In this document: one piece after another, positions 53,106 through 61,588 of the stretch
How positions within the stretch are numbered: the stretch's first letter is position 1
Layout: every line of letters begins with the position of its first letter
NCBI RefSeq assembly: GCF_003316765.1
Contig: NZ_NIJF01000060.1
Coordinates: 62,001-126,000, forward strand
Origin: Bacillus sp. P14.5
GTDB taxonomy: Bacteria > Bacillota > Bacilli > Bacillales > Bacillaceae_B
DNA length: 64,000 nt
Reading direction: 5' to 3'
Notes under the pieces: generated by a model
Told to the model about the DNA's origin: nothing
The model's database searches: none
What the model saw: the letters and a program-made list of their open reading frames with translations, nothing else
Position numbers and translations under genes: made by a program

Positions 53106-53537
53106 CTATTCTAACGAAGCATTCTCAGCTGAATCTCCTTTAAGATCGTAAAAATACTGCTTGCCCTCTGCGAGTTCAATAGTAACGCTGTTATTTATCT
53201 TAACACTGGCATTTTTGTCCGCGTCCGTGACTATTGCTTTAATTTCCGCTATTCCATCTAAAGGCAGTTCTTCTTCTCGAAGCTCGAACTTCAGGTCTTC
53301 CTCTTTTTCAAATGAAGATCCATCAGCATGAGCTGTACCAATAGATGAAATCACTTTTCCATCCTGGGAAATCTCAAGCTGCAAATTGTCTATTTCAAAA
53401 TCAAGCCTATTTTTAATGTGTATGATGACACCTTGCTCCGTTTCAGCGTACCCCGTTCTGCTGTCAGTTGTATTTTGACAGGAACATAAAATTAGCAGGG
53501 ATACTAATATCGATGCTGACAGAAAACCCTTTTTCAT
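53106..53537 (-). CDS. Hypothetical lipoprotein (143 aa)
   Basis: ATG at 53537 overlaps the regulator's stop (ATGA). Lipobox LILCSC. The body is beta-rich with IHIKNRLDFEIDNLQLEISQDGKVI, resembling an immunoglobulin-like fold. Third gene of the DUF2975-YozG-like operon; role unknown. Confidence 0.8.
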   Translation of the reverse strand: MKKGFLSASILVSLLILCSCQNTTDSRTGYAETEQGVIIHIKNRLDFEIDNLQLEISQDGKVISSIGTAHADGSSFEKEEDLKFELREEELPLDGIAEIKAIVTDADKNASVKINNSVTIELAEGKQYFYDLKGDSAENASLE

Positions 53538-53761
53538 AAATTTATACCTTCCTCTTCTTCATTTTGGTATTCTAAGATATCCCCTGGCTGACAATCCAGT
53601 GCTTTGCAGATTCCTTCTAAGGTAGAAAAACGGATGGCTTTCGCCTTTCCATTTTTTAAGATAGAGAGGTTTGCCATTGTGATTCCAACCTTTTCTGAAA
53701 GTTCAGTTACACTCATCTTTCTTTTTGCTAACATGACGTCAATATTAATAATAATTGCCAT
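53534..53761 (-). CDS. YozG-like Xre/Cro regulator
   Basis: ATG at 53761 (MAIIINIDVMLAKRKMSVTELS) with GAGGTG upstream. 75 aa, HTH_26 type: VTELSEKVGITMANLSILKNGKAKAIRFSTLEGICKALDCQPGDILEY. This regulator type is nearly always paired with a DUF2975 membrane protein, as here (10 bases apart). Confidence 0.92.
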   Translation of the reverse strand: MAIIINIDVMLAKRKMSVTELSEKVGITMANLSILKNGKAKAIRFSTLEGICKALDCQPGDILEYQNEEEEGINL

Positions 53762-53771
53762 TACGTACACC

Positions 53772-54248
53772 TCAGACTGTTAATTCATTTTCTTCTTTTA
53801 GCATCAGGGCATTTTTCAGTAGTTTTTGCAGAAGAGCTGCGAAAATCGAAATCACTATAGAAGAAAACATAATTATCATGCCCATTAGAACGATCCCAGG
53901 ATTGCCTGCATTCTGGCTGATGATAAATATTTCTCCTATCAGGTAAAGTAGAAAAATGGCTGCTGCGCAATATTTAATAGAAATTAATCTTTTTACCGCT
54001 GTCTTGGAAAAAGCTTGGTTTCGATCAATAGCATTCAGCAGCTTCCAAGCTTGATATAAAGCGAAAAAGAATGGCACTGCTGTCATATATAAACCGATTA
54101 GCAATGGATATTTCAAATAGGAGAATTCAGGATACATGAAAGCAAATACTCCTGCTTGCCAAGGCAGCCAGAAAATACAAAGAGTGAGCACAATTAAGCC
54201 CATAATAGAAAGAGCAATCTTCAGATAGAGTGTAGAGTTTCGATTCAT
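53772..54248 (-). CDS. DUF2975 family membrane protein
   Basis: ATG at 54248 (MNRNSTLYLKIALSIMGL) is better spaced from GAGGTG than the ATG at 54254. 158 aa, four membrane segments; the loop LYQAWKLLNAIDRNQAFSKTAVKRLISIKYC is the DUF2975 signature. First gene of a three-gene operon. Confidence 0.88.
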   Translation of the reverse strand: MNRNSTLYLKIALSIMGLIVLTLCIFWLPWQAGVFAFMYPEFSYLKYPLLIGLYMTAVPFFFALYQAWKLLNAIDRNQAFSKTAVKRLISIKYCAAAIFLLYLIGEIFIISQNAGNPGIVLMGMIIMFSSIVISIFAALLQKLLKNALMLKEENELTV

Positions 54249-54341
54249 CTTCATTCACCTCATAGGTCATATTTCCCTTTTATATTAACAGTTTATTTAT
54301 TGAATATCAATAAATTATTATCATATGTCGTTGTATTAAAT

Positions 54342-54385
54342 AAAAAAGACACCAGCAATCTGTTCTGATAACAGATTGCTGGTGT
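54342..54385. terminator. Terminator after 2OG-oxygenase gene
   Basis: Perfect 16-bp stem ACACCAGCAATCTGTT with complement at 54370-54385; T run on the minus strand. Confidence 0.9.
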
Positions 54386-54400
54386 ATAAGTCGTTTATCA

Positions 54401-55045
54401 TTATTTCACTTGCTTTCTTCTCATCCATTGAGTCGCAGCCCATTTATCGCCGATTACGACAGGTGCACCGCCATGCAAAGTTAGATCATTAGTGTCCTGG
54501 TTGTCATAAAAATATTCAAAGTAAACAGCCATTCCTTTTTGAGGCGAAACCGAAAAATTCAGCTTTGGAAAGTACGTTTCTCCTCCCTCTTCCACATCAT
54601 TCAAGTACATGACCATCGTGCTTATTCGAGGGTTGCTTGCATTTTTAAAAAAATCAAAATGTGCTTTATATTCCTGGCCAACCTTGTAGTTCAGCATTTG
54701 CAGTCCTTCTCCATGTTCATATGGGACATTCATGACTTGAGAGATCCGCTTCTCAACTCTTGTCACGACTTCGCTTTCGCCTTCTTCAATAAAAGTGCTG
54801 CTGCTTGTTCTCATATCATTTTCATCCCGGGTATTACCGATTTTCGACCGCTTCATTTTATCCTTTGACAAACGAATCAGTGTCTCACATTCTTCATCAC
54901 TAAGCACATTTCCCAGAACGACAATAAGCGGCTCTTCCATTTTGGCGATTATATTAATCTCTCTGTCTTCTGTAATGATTTTATTTCCTGTGTGATGGAA
55001 TATACTTTGTTCCTTATGGACTGTGTTTGAAGTTTGAATTGTCAA
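54401..55045 (-). CDS. 2-oxoglutarate/Fe(II) oxygenase, prolyl 4-hydroxylase-like
   Basis: 214 aa, TTG start with GAGGT nine bases upstream. Double-stranded beta-helix with iron ligands H-x-D in YKAHFDFF and distal His in LTLHGGAPV, and the 2OG-binding Lys in IGDKWAATQW. RTSSSTFIEEGE is the P4H substrate-loop region. Similar to the Bacillus anthracis prolyl hydroxylase. Probable target: a Pro-containing protein (collagen-like repeats or EF-Tu), not shown here. Confidence 0.9.
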   Translation of the reverse strand: MTIQTSNTVHKEQSIFHHTGNKIITEDREINIIAKMEEPLIVVLGNVLSDEECETLIRLSKDKMKRSKIGNTRDENDMRTSSSTFIEEGESEVVTRVEKRISQVMNVPYEHGEGLQMLNYKVGQEYKAHFDFFKNASNPRISTMVMYLNDVEEGGETYFPKLNFSVSPQKGMAVYFEYFYDNQDTNDLTLHGGAPVVIGDKWAATQWMRRKQVK

Positions 55046-55280
55046 CTTGGATCTACCTCTTATCCTTTAAAAGTCATAATAATTAGAATTCTTTTGATAC
55101 TGGTCGCGGCAATTGATATATTAATTGCCGTGCATAGTCTGCAGCTTCAGAATTTTAAATTAATTTTACACTGTACCATGCGTTTTGACTATCATATTTT
55201 CACATTGAATTTGTCTTTTTCATGGCGAATAATCGCAAAGTCTGAGTGCATAATATCCATGTTCATGAGGAGGTGAAAAG

Positions 55281-55406
55281 ATGCCGGATTTAAACGATAA
55301 TAAGTTTAGGAAGATCCAATCAGAGGCAGCGAAACAAGGGAAATCTCAAGAAGAGTACGCTGCGGAATTAGAGAACAATAAATTGAAAGCCCAAATGAAG
55401 AAATAA
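55281..55406 (+). CDS. Small hypothetical protein (41 aa)
   Basis: ATG at 55281 after GGAGGTG. MPDLNDNKFRKIQSEAAKQGKSQEEYAAELENNKLKAQMKK: soluble, charged, helical. Composition recalls small acid-soluble or YfhD-type sporulation proteins, but the family is not recognised. Followed at once by a terminator. Confidence 0.75.
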   Translation: MPDLNDNKFRKIQSEAAKQGKSQEEYAAELENNKLKAQMKK

Positions 55407-55412
55407 TTTTAC

Positions 55413-55435
55413 GGGACAGGAAAAAAACCTGTCCC
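55413..55435. terminator. Short terminator hairpin
   Basis: GGGACAGG-AAAAAAA-CCTGTCCC between convergent genes. Confidence 0.65.
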
Positions 55436-55443
55436 TCTACTCT

Positions 55444-56372
55444 TTATATAGTCTGCATTTTGTTTTCCAATCCGCGTAAAAACTCCTTGAAATAGATTCT
55501 CGGCAGACCATGGTCTTCAAGCTGCAGCTGGCTTTTCACCACCGCAACCAACTCAAGCTTGGGAACGATAAAAATATTCTGGCCGTAGATGCCGCTTGCA
55601 CAATAGAAATCAAGTGGCTGATAATGATGGGAACTTTTATAGGTCCAGATCTGATATCCGTACCCATAAGTCCCCTGGTCTTCTGTTTTTGTTTCTTTGA
55701 ATGGAGTTGTCATATGGTAAATCCAATTCTCTGAAATAATTTGATTAGCATGGTGTCTGCCGGAATTTAATAAAAGATTTCCCAGTGTCATTAAGTGGGC
55801 AGGTTTCAACCTGATGCCGTATCCTCCATTATGAATGCCCTGCGGGTCAGTCAGCCAGCTGTATTCATTGATTCCAAGCGGTTTAAAAAGGACTTCTTCA
55901 GCAAAGAATGCCACTGGCATTCCGGAAACTTTTTGAACAATGGCGCTCAGTAAATGAGAATCTCCTGAACTATACTGAAAAGTGGTCCCTGGCTCATGTA
56001 AAAGAGGCTGCCTTAAAATGGTGTCTACCCAATTTTTGGATCCTTCAAGCTCGAAAACATTCAAACCGGAAGTCATTGTTAGCAGATGATGAATCGTAAT
56101 CTCTTTTTTTCTGGATCCTCATCATTTTTAATCTCCGGGAAGTATTCGAGTATCGGTGTATGGATGGAAGAGATCATAGCCCTGTCCACGAGAACACCGA
56201 CCATCAGAGAAATGATCGTTTTAGTGATGGAATACACCTTGAATGGCTTTTCCTTCACTTTATTGTTTTTTATGTACTCGAAAACCTGTTTTTCTCCCTG
56301 GTTGATGATAAACGCTTCAACCTTAATACCTCTAAGTTTCTTCTCTAGTTTTTCGAGCTGTTCTTTATCCAT
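55444..56372 (-). pseudogene. Beta-lactamase-family serine hydrolase, frameshifted
   Basis: ATG at 56372 after AAGGAG. The first frame (97 aa) has the catalytic S-x-x-K as SITK (~residue 50) in FKVYSITKTIISLMVG. It then runs into a stop near 56079. The second frame continues IHHLLTMTSGLNVFE and QYSSGDSHLLSAIV and ends at 55444. One extra A in the A7 run (T7 at 56104-56110) rejoins them as EDPEKKEITIHHLLTMTSG, which fits the family. Restored length ~309 aa. Known family: class C beta-lactamase/esterase-like. Confidence 0.85.
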
Positions 56373-56440
56373 TGTTAAAACTCTCCTTACCGCAGTTCAG
56401 CGTTGACCACCAAACCTTTCTTATTGCCGTACTGCTTTAA

Positions 56441-56862
56441 TACAGCATCAAAACTCTAATATTAGTAGATTGATGATGTAAAAAGTGCCCTTATACTGCA
56501 TCAAAACTTTCACATAAGAATTTCATGCTGTAAAAAAGGCCCCTATACAGCATCAAAACTTCCAATTAGGAATTTCATGATGTAAAAAGGGCCCTTATAC
56601 AGCATCAAAACTTCCAATTAGGAATTTCATGATGTAAAAAGGGCTCTTATACAGCATCAAAACTTCCAACTAGGAATTTCATGCTGTAAAAATGGCCCCT
56701 ATACAGCATCAAAACTTTCAAATAAGAATGTGGTGCTGTAAAGAGAGCTCTTATACAGCATTAAAACTTCCTAATAAGAATTTCATGATGTAAAAAGGGC
56801 CCCTATACAGCATCAAAACTTCCAACAAAGAACTTAGTGCTGTAAAGTTTCTCTTATACAAA
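56441..56862. repeat. Palindrome array D (8-9 units, 52-bp period)
   Basis: Units start at 56441, 56494, 56546, 56598, 56650, 56702, 56754, 56806 and (partial) 56857. Each is an imperfect ~38-bp palindrome: TACAGCATCAAAACTTCC ... GGAATTTCATGCTGTA, then a spacer AAAAAGGGCCCTTA. It lies upstream of the serine hydrolase gene and downstream of the methyltransferase. Confidence 0.9.
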
Positions 56863-56910
56863 ATCGAACTATCTTATCAAAGCTACATAGTTGAAACACT
56901 CCCCAACCTC

Positions 56911-57669
56911 TCACTGAGGCTTTCTTGCTTTAATAATCATAGTTGAAGGAAATCTTCTTGCTTTATACAAAGAATAATACCGATCGGATACTTCCTCCTG
57001 AACCGAGTCAAAGCTTTCAGAAACATCACTCTCGAGAACCTTTTCAATAACAAATCCTGCGGCAATCAATTCATTGATATAGGTGCTCATCTTTCTGGTG
57101 GGAATGACAACTGGTGCTTCTTCTCCTTTGAAGTTGGGATAGGTGACAGTTCCTTCCTCCTGGTAGGATCCCTTCAATCGGAGTTCGCCATTTTCGCTTG
57201 CCAGGTGTGGATATAAAGGGTGATCCCAGCTGAAAATAAAGGATCCTCCCGGCTTCAAGTAAGAATGTATCAAACGGAAGGTCTTTGGTAAGTCAGATGT
57301 CCATCCGATTGCGTAAATGGAATATACGATACCGAAATAGGACTTCGGCAGGTCAATATCTTCCTCCATTGGCGCGCAGAATAAGTTTACTTCTTTATTT
57401 TTCAGCGTTTCTCCGGCTGTACTAACCTGCGTTTGCGACAGGTCCACTCCCCATAATTCACCTGCACCTTTTCGAGCCATATAAAGTAAAGAATGTCCGC
57501 TGCCGCAGCCAATATCAAGAACCTTTTGATCCTTCACCTCACCGAAAAGCTTCAGTTCCTCTTCTACCAGTGCAAATGGTCCATAACTTGGCAGCGCATC
57601 TTTTCCATCAAAATGATGTGCAACTTTGTCCCAGCTTTCTTGGTTTTGTTTTACAATGTCCAGCTTCAA
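56911..57669 (-). CDS. Class I SAM-dependent methyltransferase
   Basis: 252 aa, TTG start at 57669 after AGGAGG. Motif I VLDIGCGSGHSLLYMA, motif II region WGVDLSQTQ, motif III YSIYAIGWTSDLPKTF and the post-motif LKPGGSFIFSWDHP. Resembles UbiE/small-molecule methyltransferases. Substrate unknown. It follows the VOC protein by 34 bases (same operon). Confidence 0.9.
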   Translation of the reverse strand: MKLDIVKQNQESWDKVAHHFDGKDALPSYGPFALVEEELKLFGEVKDQKVLDIGCGSGHSLLYMARKGAGELWGVDLSQTQVSTAGETLKNKEVNLFCAPMEEDIDLPKSYFGIVYSIYAIGWTSDLPKTFRLIHSYLKPGGSFIFSWDHPLYPHLASENGELRLKGSYQEEGTVTYPNFKGEEAPVVIPTRKMSTYINELIAAGFVIEKVLESDVSESFDSVQEEVSDRYYSLYKARRFPSTMIIKARKPQ

Positions 57670-57703
57670 TTATTGACCTCCTTTTCTTGCCTAGATCCTG
57701 CAG

Positions 57704-58084
57704 CTACTTTCTTTCCATTACAGCAAAGTAATTCTCTTCATCATCTGCGAAGTTAAAGACCCTCCCTGAAGGCATATTTACAATTTCTCCCACTGTAACT
57801 CCGTTAGTGGATAGTTTAAAATATAGCTTCTCCAAGTCATCAGTAAAGAACATTAACGAAGGAGTGCACAAGTTAAGTTCAGGGGACATTTTTGCAATAA
57901 TGTCTTTATTATGCAGAATCAAACTGGTTTCCGAATCTTCATGTGGTGCTATTTCAATCCACCTCATACCATGACCGTTGTTTTCTTCTGAAAGAATGAT
58001 GAACCCCGCTTTTTCAGTCCAGAATTGAATAGATTCATCCTGATTTTTAACATATAACATTACTTGCCCAAGCTTTTTTATCAT
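57704..58084 (-). CDS. VOC superfamily (glyoxalase/bleomycin-resistance-like) protein
   Basis: 126 aa; ATG at 58084. LGQVMLYVKNQDESIQFWTEKAGF is the first beta-alpha module and LYFKLSTNGVTVGEIVNMPSGRVFNFADDEENYFAVME the second. Metal ligands are only partly kept. Function unknown; co-transcribed with the methyltransferase. Confidence 0.88.
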   Translation of the reverse strand: MIKKLGQVMLYVKNQDESIQFWTEKAGFIILSEENNGHGMRWIEIAPHEDSETSLILHNKDIIAKMSPELNLCTPSLMFFTDDLEKLYFKLSTNGVTVGEIVNMPSGRVFNFADDEENYFAVMERK

Positions 58085-58222
58085 TAGTTTTTCATCTCCC
58101 TGCTTTATATTTCATATATGTATTCTTTTCAATAGAAGTAAAAACCTTTATAATCCTAATAAAAACTGCTGCTATCATAAAATAGCAGCAGATTTAGCAC
58201 CAATCAGTTCCTAAACAAAATT

Positions 58223-58606
58223 TTAAAATACACCATTCTCGTTAGGGGAATCTTCTGGGATGGCCTGTCCTGCATCCCAAAGCTCCACAATCCTGTCTTC
58301 TTGGAAGCGGAAGATATGTACGACAGCGGCTCCGCGATCTTCTGGAGTTTGCTTGATATGGGAATGTACCACAACGGTATCGCCTTCTTGAATCGCTCTT
58401 TTTACCTCAATTACCTTGTCAGGGTTTTCGAAACCATTCTCTTCCATTGCCTTCTTAAGTGAAACAGCATCTCCCTGAAAAAAGGGATTATGATGAACAA
58501 AATCGGTGCCGGCATGTTCTTCAAATGCTTTGGCCACCTGGTTGGATACGATCAAATTTAAGAAAGAAACAGCTCTTTCTTTATTTGCCGAAATATTATA
58601 TTCCAT
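58223..58606 (-). CDS. SnoaL-like/NTF2-fold protein
   Basis: 127 aa; ATG at 58606 after GGAGGAG. ERAVSFLNLIV...DFVHHNPFFQGDAVSL and VVVHSHIKQ...VVHIFRFQEDRIVELWDAGQ are the SnoaL/polyketide-cyclase-like signatures of predicted ester cyclases. Substrate unknown. 18 bases after the DUF1835 gene. Confidence 0.88.
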   Translation of the reverse strand: MEYNISANKERAVSFLNLIVSNQVAKAFEEHAGTDFVHHNPFFQGDAVSLKKAMEENGFENPDKVIEVKRAIQEGDTVVVHSHIKQTPEDRGAAVVHIFRFQEDRIVELWDAGQAIPEDSPNENGVF

Positions 58607-58623
58607 GTTTCTCCTCCTCTGAG

Positions 58624-59663
58624 TTATTTCTTGAACCGTATACTATAATACCTCATCGCTTTAGGGACTCCTTTGATATCAAATACACCATTTAGAATTA
58701 AATGCCTGACACGGTACTCGAGAAACTGGTCGCCGACATATTGCTCTAGATGGCCGATGAGTTCACCGATCAATCTGGCGGATTTCATAAATTCATCGCT
58801 GTCCCTTTCGATAAACAACCTTCTGGCGGTTTGGATGATGTAATCGTCAAAATACCCTTCTTCAACACTCTTAATCCCGCCGTCCTGCCATATACGAAGT
58901 ACTTCTTTCGCTGCTGATAGCTCGGCATATTCTTTCTCCAGAGATAACCTTTCCTCTTGAGTTAAAGGCTGAGCATGCTGGCTCTTTTGGTGCATAAGAA
59001 TGAATTGTTCAGGAGATATTTCACCAGTGTGTAATAGCTGATACTGTATTTCTGAACTATTGAACAGCTCTCTATGAAGCTCGGTTGAATTGATTAGTAG
59101 AATCTTATTTGATTTTTCATTCAACAGTTTCATAACAAACCTCAAGCCGGTCTGTTCATGAGCGTTTTCCCCTGCCCATATGGTAACGGGGACATCAGGA
59201 GGAATTGCTTGAAGCTCTGAAAGTGTTCTATTGAATGCATTTGAATAATCCTCTGAAAAGTTTTCATCCACGATGATATGATTTTCAAACCATTCTATCC
59301 TTTGAAGAATTCCCTCTTCTTCATCCAGTCTTGTTAGCGGTCCAATGGAAAAAAGATCTGAAAAAGCGATCACCTTCTCTTCTTCTATTAAGCCCATTTC
59401 TTTAAGAGCCAGCTTCATCCCCCCTGCCTGCGAGTCGCCAAAAAGGATATGATATGCGTTATAGTCAATGTGTTCAGCAGCGGCTTGATTTCTTTTATAC
59501 TGCAGAAAATCCTGATAGGTTTTTTAAGGTCCGCTGAAAAATCCAAATCGGAATATTCTGCGATTTCATCGGTCATTTGTATGCCATAAAGAGTTCGAAG
59601 CAGCAGTGACTTAGCTTCCTCTTCTGTAGTGTCTTTTACAATTCGTTTCAGCTCTTCTATCAT
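58624..59663 (-). pseudogene. DUF1835/DUF3658 family protein, frameshifted
   Basis: ATG at 59663 after AAAGGAG. The first frame (82 aa) runs MIEELKRIVKDTTEEEAKS ... DLKK and leaves the family sequence at a T6 run (59520-59525). The other frame then gives TYQDFLQYKRNQAAAEHIDY and AYHILFGDSQAGGMKLALKEMG, the DUF1835 start. One extra A restores ~346 aa. The remaining DUF1835 and C-terminal DUF3658 parts are intact to 58624. ATG at 59418 would remove the conserved HILFGDSQAGG. Function of the family unknown. Confidence 0.85.
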
Positions 59664-59682
59664 TCTTCTACTCTCCTTTTCA

Positions 59683-60192
59683 TCATTTTAGTTCCTCGAT
59701 GGTAGTGAAAATCCTAGAAAAAACTCCTTTTACATGTTCATTCGTTTTTTCATCATTATATAGACCATACCCCCAGCTGTTCAAGGAATCACTTTCAGTA
59801 GAAGAGAAAATTCCCACTGCAAAGTTATTACCTGGTGACCACTCCCAATTCTGTCCGAATTCACTTTCATCAACTGTAAATGGGATATGACTTGAAGACT
59901 CTATAAAAAAGACTGGAATAGCAGAATTTAAATAGACCTCTGAGGATTTTCCTTCCGAAGCTTGATATAGGTGTTCTTTTGTAACAAAGATGGCGTCATG
60001 CTCTTTGGCAGTCTTATTCTCTATCTCATGGAATGCAATTTCTGAAAAGGTAATATTCTCCTCCCTGACTTCGGGTGGATCGCCAATAACACCTATTCTT
60101 AACGATTTTCCGTTATATTCTTCCAAGTCAGGGATCGAACTGCATCCCGATAGAAAGAAGAACAGACTCAGCAGCCAAATTTTCCACTTCAT
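59683..60192 (-). CDS. Hypothetical lipoprotein (169 aa)
   Basis: ATG at 60192 with GGAGGGG. Lipobox FLSGC (Cys ~17). The body (RIGVIGDPPEVREENITFSEIAFHEI ... IFVTKEHLYQAS) looks like a compact alpha/beta domain. Its stop is 20 bases before the DUF1835 gene. Not recognised. Confidence 0.75.
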   Translation of the reverse strand: MKWKIWLLSLFFFLSGCSSIPDLEEYNGKSLRIGVIGDPPEVREENITFSEIAFHEIENKTAKEHDAIFVTKEHLYQASEGKSSEVYLNSAIPVFFIESSSHIPFTVDESEFGQNWEWSPGNNFAVGIFSSTESDSLNSWGYGLYNDEKTNEHVKGVFSRIFTTIEELK

Positions 60193-60267
60193 ACTCTATC
60201 CCCTCCACAAATATTTTAGCATGATTTACCATCTGGGATGAAGAGTGAACTCCTTCTATAAGAAACA

Positions 60268-60613
60268 ATGAAACCATCCCTGCCCTTCAGAAAAAGGAAA
60301 AGAAATTTGAACCTAATTACTTGTGCATTGTCTTCTGTCCGGACTCTCGCTCAATTGTCTATAACAGTTCTGGGTGCAATTTACATGTGGTATAGACTAA
60401 TTAAGAGGAATTTCGTGAAGTTTCAAATGACTTTATTGGCGATCGTGGTGATCGGATTCCTTACGGGGTTTTTTAAATGCAGGTTCAACAGGCGAGTCCA
60501 TTGTTTGGCTAATCCTGGGCATCGCTGTTCTCCTTGGTGCTGTTACTTGGGGGATGAGCAGTAAGAACGCATTAAAAACATATTTTCTTAGGATAGTGAA
60601 TTTCAAACATTAA
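60268..60613 (+). pseudogene. Small membrane protein, frameshifted
   Basis: The plus-strand frame from 60268 reads through a hydrophobic segment (FQMTLLAIVVIGFLTGF) and turns to non-membrane sequence after the T6 run at 60469-60474. Removing one T gives LNAGSTGESIVWLILGIAVLLGAVTWGMSSK and a stop at 60611-60613 just before a terminator. The start is uncertain (no ribosome site at 60268). Family not recognised. Confidence 0.6.
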
Positions 60614-60649
60614 AAACGACTTGTCAGCTGGCAAGTCGTTTCCTTTTTC
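60612..60649. terminator. Terminator hairpin
   Basis: AAACGACTTG-TCAGCTGG-CAAGTCGTTT then CCTTTTT. Confidence 0.8.
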
Positions 60650-60653
60650 TTAA

Positions 60654-60812
60654 AGGTTCTTTCGTCAACTTAGCTGCCATAATAAGATATCCTGGCAAAC
60701 AAGAAAGATAAGAGCTGCTCCTCTGTGTTGTGAGAAAAACCTCAGTATCGGAGGGAAAACCGGCTCTAAAATTTTTCCGGAAGCCACAATGCATGCGAAT
60801 ACAGGTTTAATA
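60654..60812 (+). mobile_element. MITE-like repeat (family 1)
   Basis: Left end AGGTTCTTTCGTCAACTTAG-CTGC; core GGCAAACAAGAAAGATAAGA-GCTGCTCC, GAGAAAAACCTCAGTATCGG, CCGGCTCT; right end AAGCCACAATGCATGCGAAT-ACAGG. Confidence 0.75.
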
Positions 60813-61118
60813 ATAAGTAATGATCATCACAACGAAGCTAACAATTGTATACAACACGGCTCCATAAAATACGAAACCTACATTCGCCTTCAGTTCGTTA
60901 TCTTGCTGTACCTTCCAACCTGCAGTACTCGCATCAAGAGTTGCCGCTTTGGATAAAACACCGCCGCTGCTGTTGAAGAAAAACAGCACCACTGATAGTG
61001 CAAGCCCGATGAAAAAGCTCCAGTCCATATAAGAAATGGGTAAAACCATTGTGGCTATCCAGACAAGAAGACCAATTACAACTGCTGATATTAATGTACC
61101 TACTAAATTCTTTTTCAT
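60807..61118 (-). CDS. Hypothetical membrane protein (103 aa)
   Basis: ATG at 61118 (MKKNLVGTLISAVV) after GAGGGAG. Three membrane segments; loop SSGGVLSKAATLDASTAGWKVQQDNEL. Its stop codon falls next to the right end of the MITE copy. Not recognised. Confidence 0.75.
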   Translation of the reverse strand: MKKNLVGTLISAVVIGLLVWIATMVLPISYMDWSFFIGLALSVVLFFFNSSGGVLSKAATLDASTAGWKVQQDNELKANVGFVFYGAVLYTIVSFVVMIITYY

Positions 61119-61154
61119 CTGCATCTCCCTCTATTGTAGTTACTATGTACTGAC

Positions 61155-61262
61155 TTATTTGGGATCTTCATTGTCTGTTCCCCAGTCATATCCCGATTTT
61201 CCCCAATAATACAGAAACATGGCTGATGATAAGATGCTTAACAGTGTATAAATGAGTCCCAT
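61155..61262 (-). CDS. Very small membrane protein (35 aa)
   Basis: ATG at 61262 after AAGGAGG; MGLIYTLLSILSSAMFLYYWGKSGYDWGTDNEDPK. One membrane helix and an acidic tail. 37 bases upstream of the 103-aa membrane protein gene and probably co-transcribed. Not recognised. Confidence 0.7.
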   Translation of the reverse strand: MGLIYTLLSILSSAMFLYYWGKSGYDWGTDNEDPK

Positions 61263-61544
61263 GTTATTCCTCCTTGATAAAAATAAAGTTGTTTATACTT
61301 GTTATACTGTTTTTCAGTGTAAAAAGTTTCATAATTTATAGAACTTTTTAAAAACTTAGCAGGAAATGCACTAGAGAGCATTTAATTTTTCTCAATCGTG
61401 AAGATATGGTATCCTAAGCGGTTTTAGAAGCTTGCAGGAAAAAAGTTTACCGTAATTTGGTCGATAAAGATTTTTTAAAAGAAGGCCATCATAATTTATG
61501 GTCTCATAAGCGTCACAAAAGTCGCTTTCAGTCAAAACCGACAT
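61263..61544. other. Intergenic stretch, nothing recognised
   Basis: AT-rich; contains the promoter region of the 35-aa gene. A stretch near 61420-61530 looks codon-like but is broken in every frame. Confidence 0.4.
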
Positions 61545-61579
61545 AAAAAAGCAGCCCAATATACTAATTGAGCTGCTTT
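61545..61579 (-). terminator. Terminator after LLM flavin monooxygenase
   Basis: AAAGCAGCTCAAT...ATTGGGCTGCTTTTTT on the minus strand. Confidence 0.85.
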
Positions 61580-61588
61580 CAACTTTCC

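Noticed and set aside
56441-56862. CRISPR array
   Set aside because: Same reason: complete 52-bp units with conserved spacers and internal palindromes.
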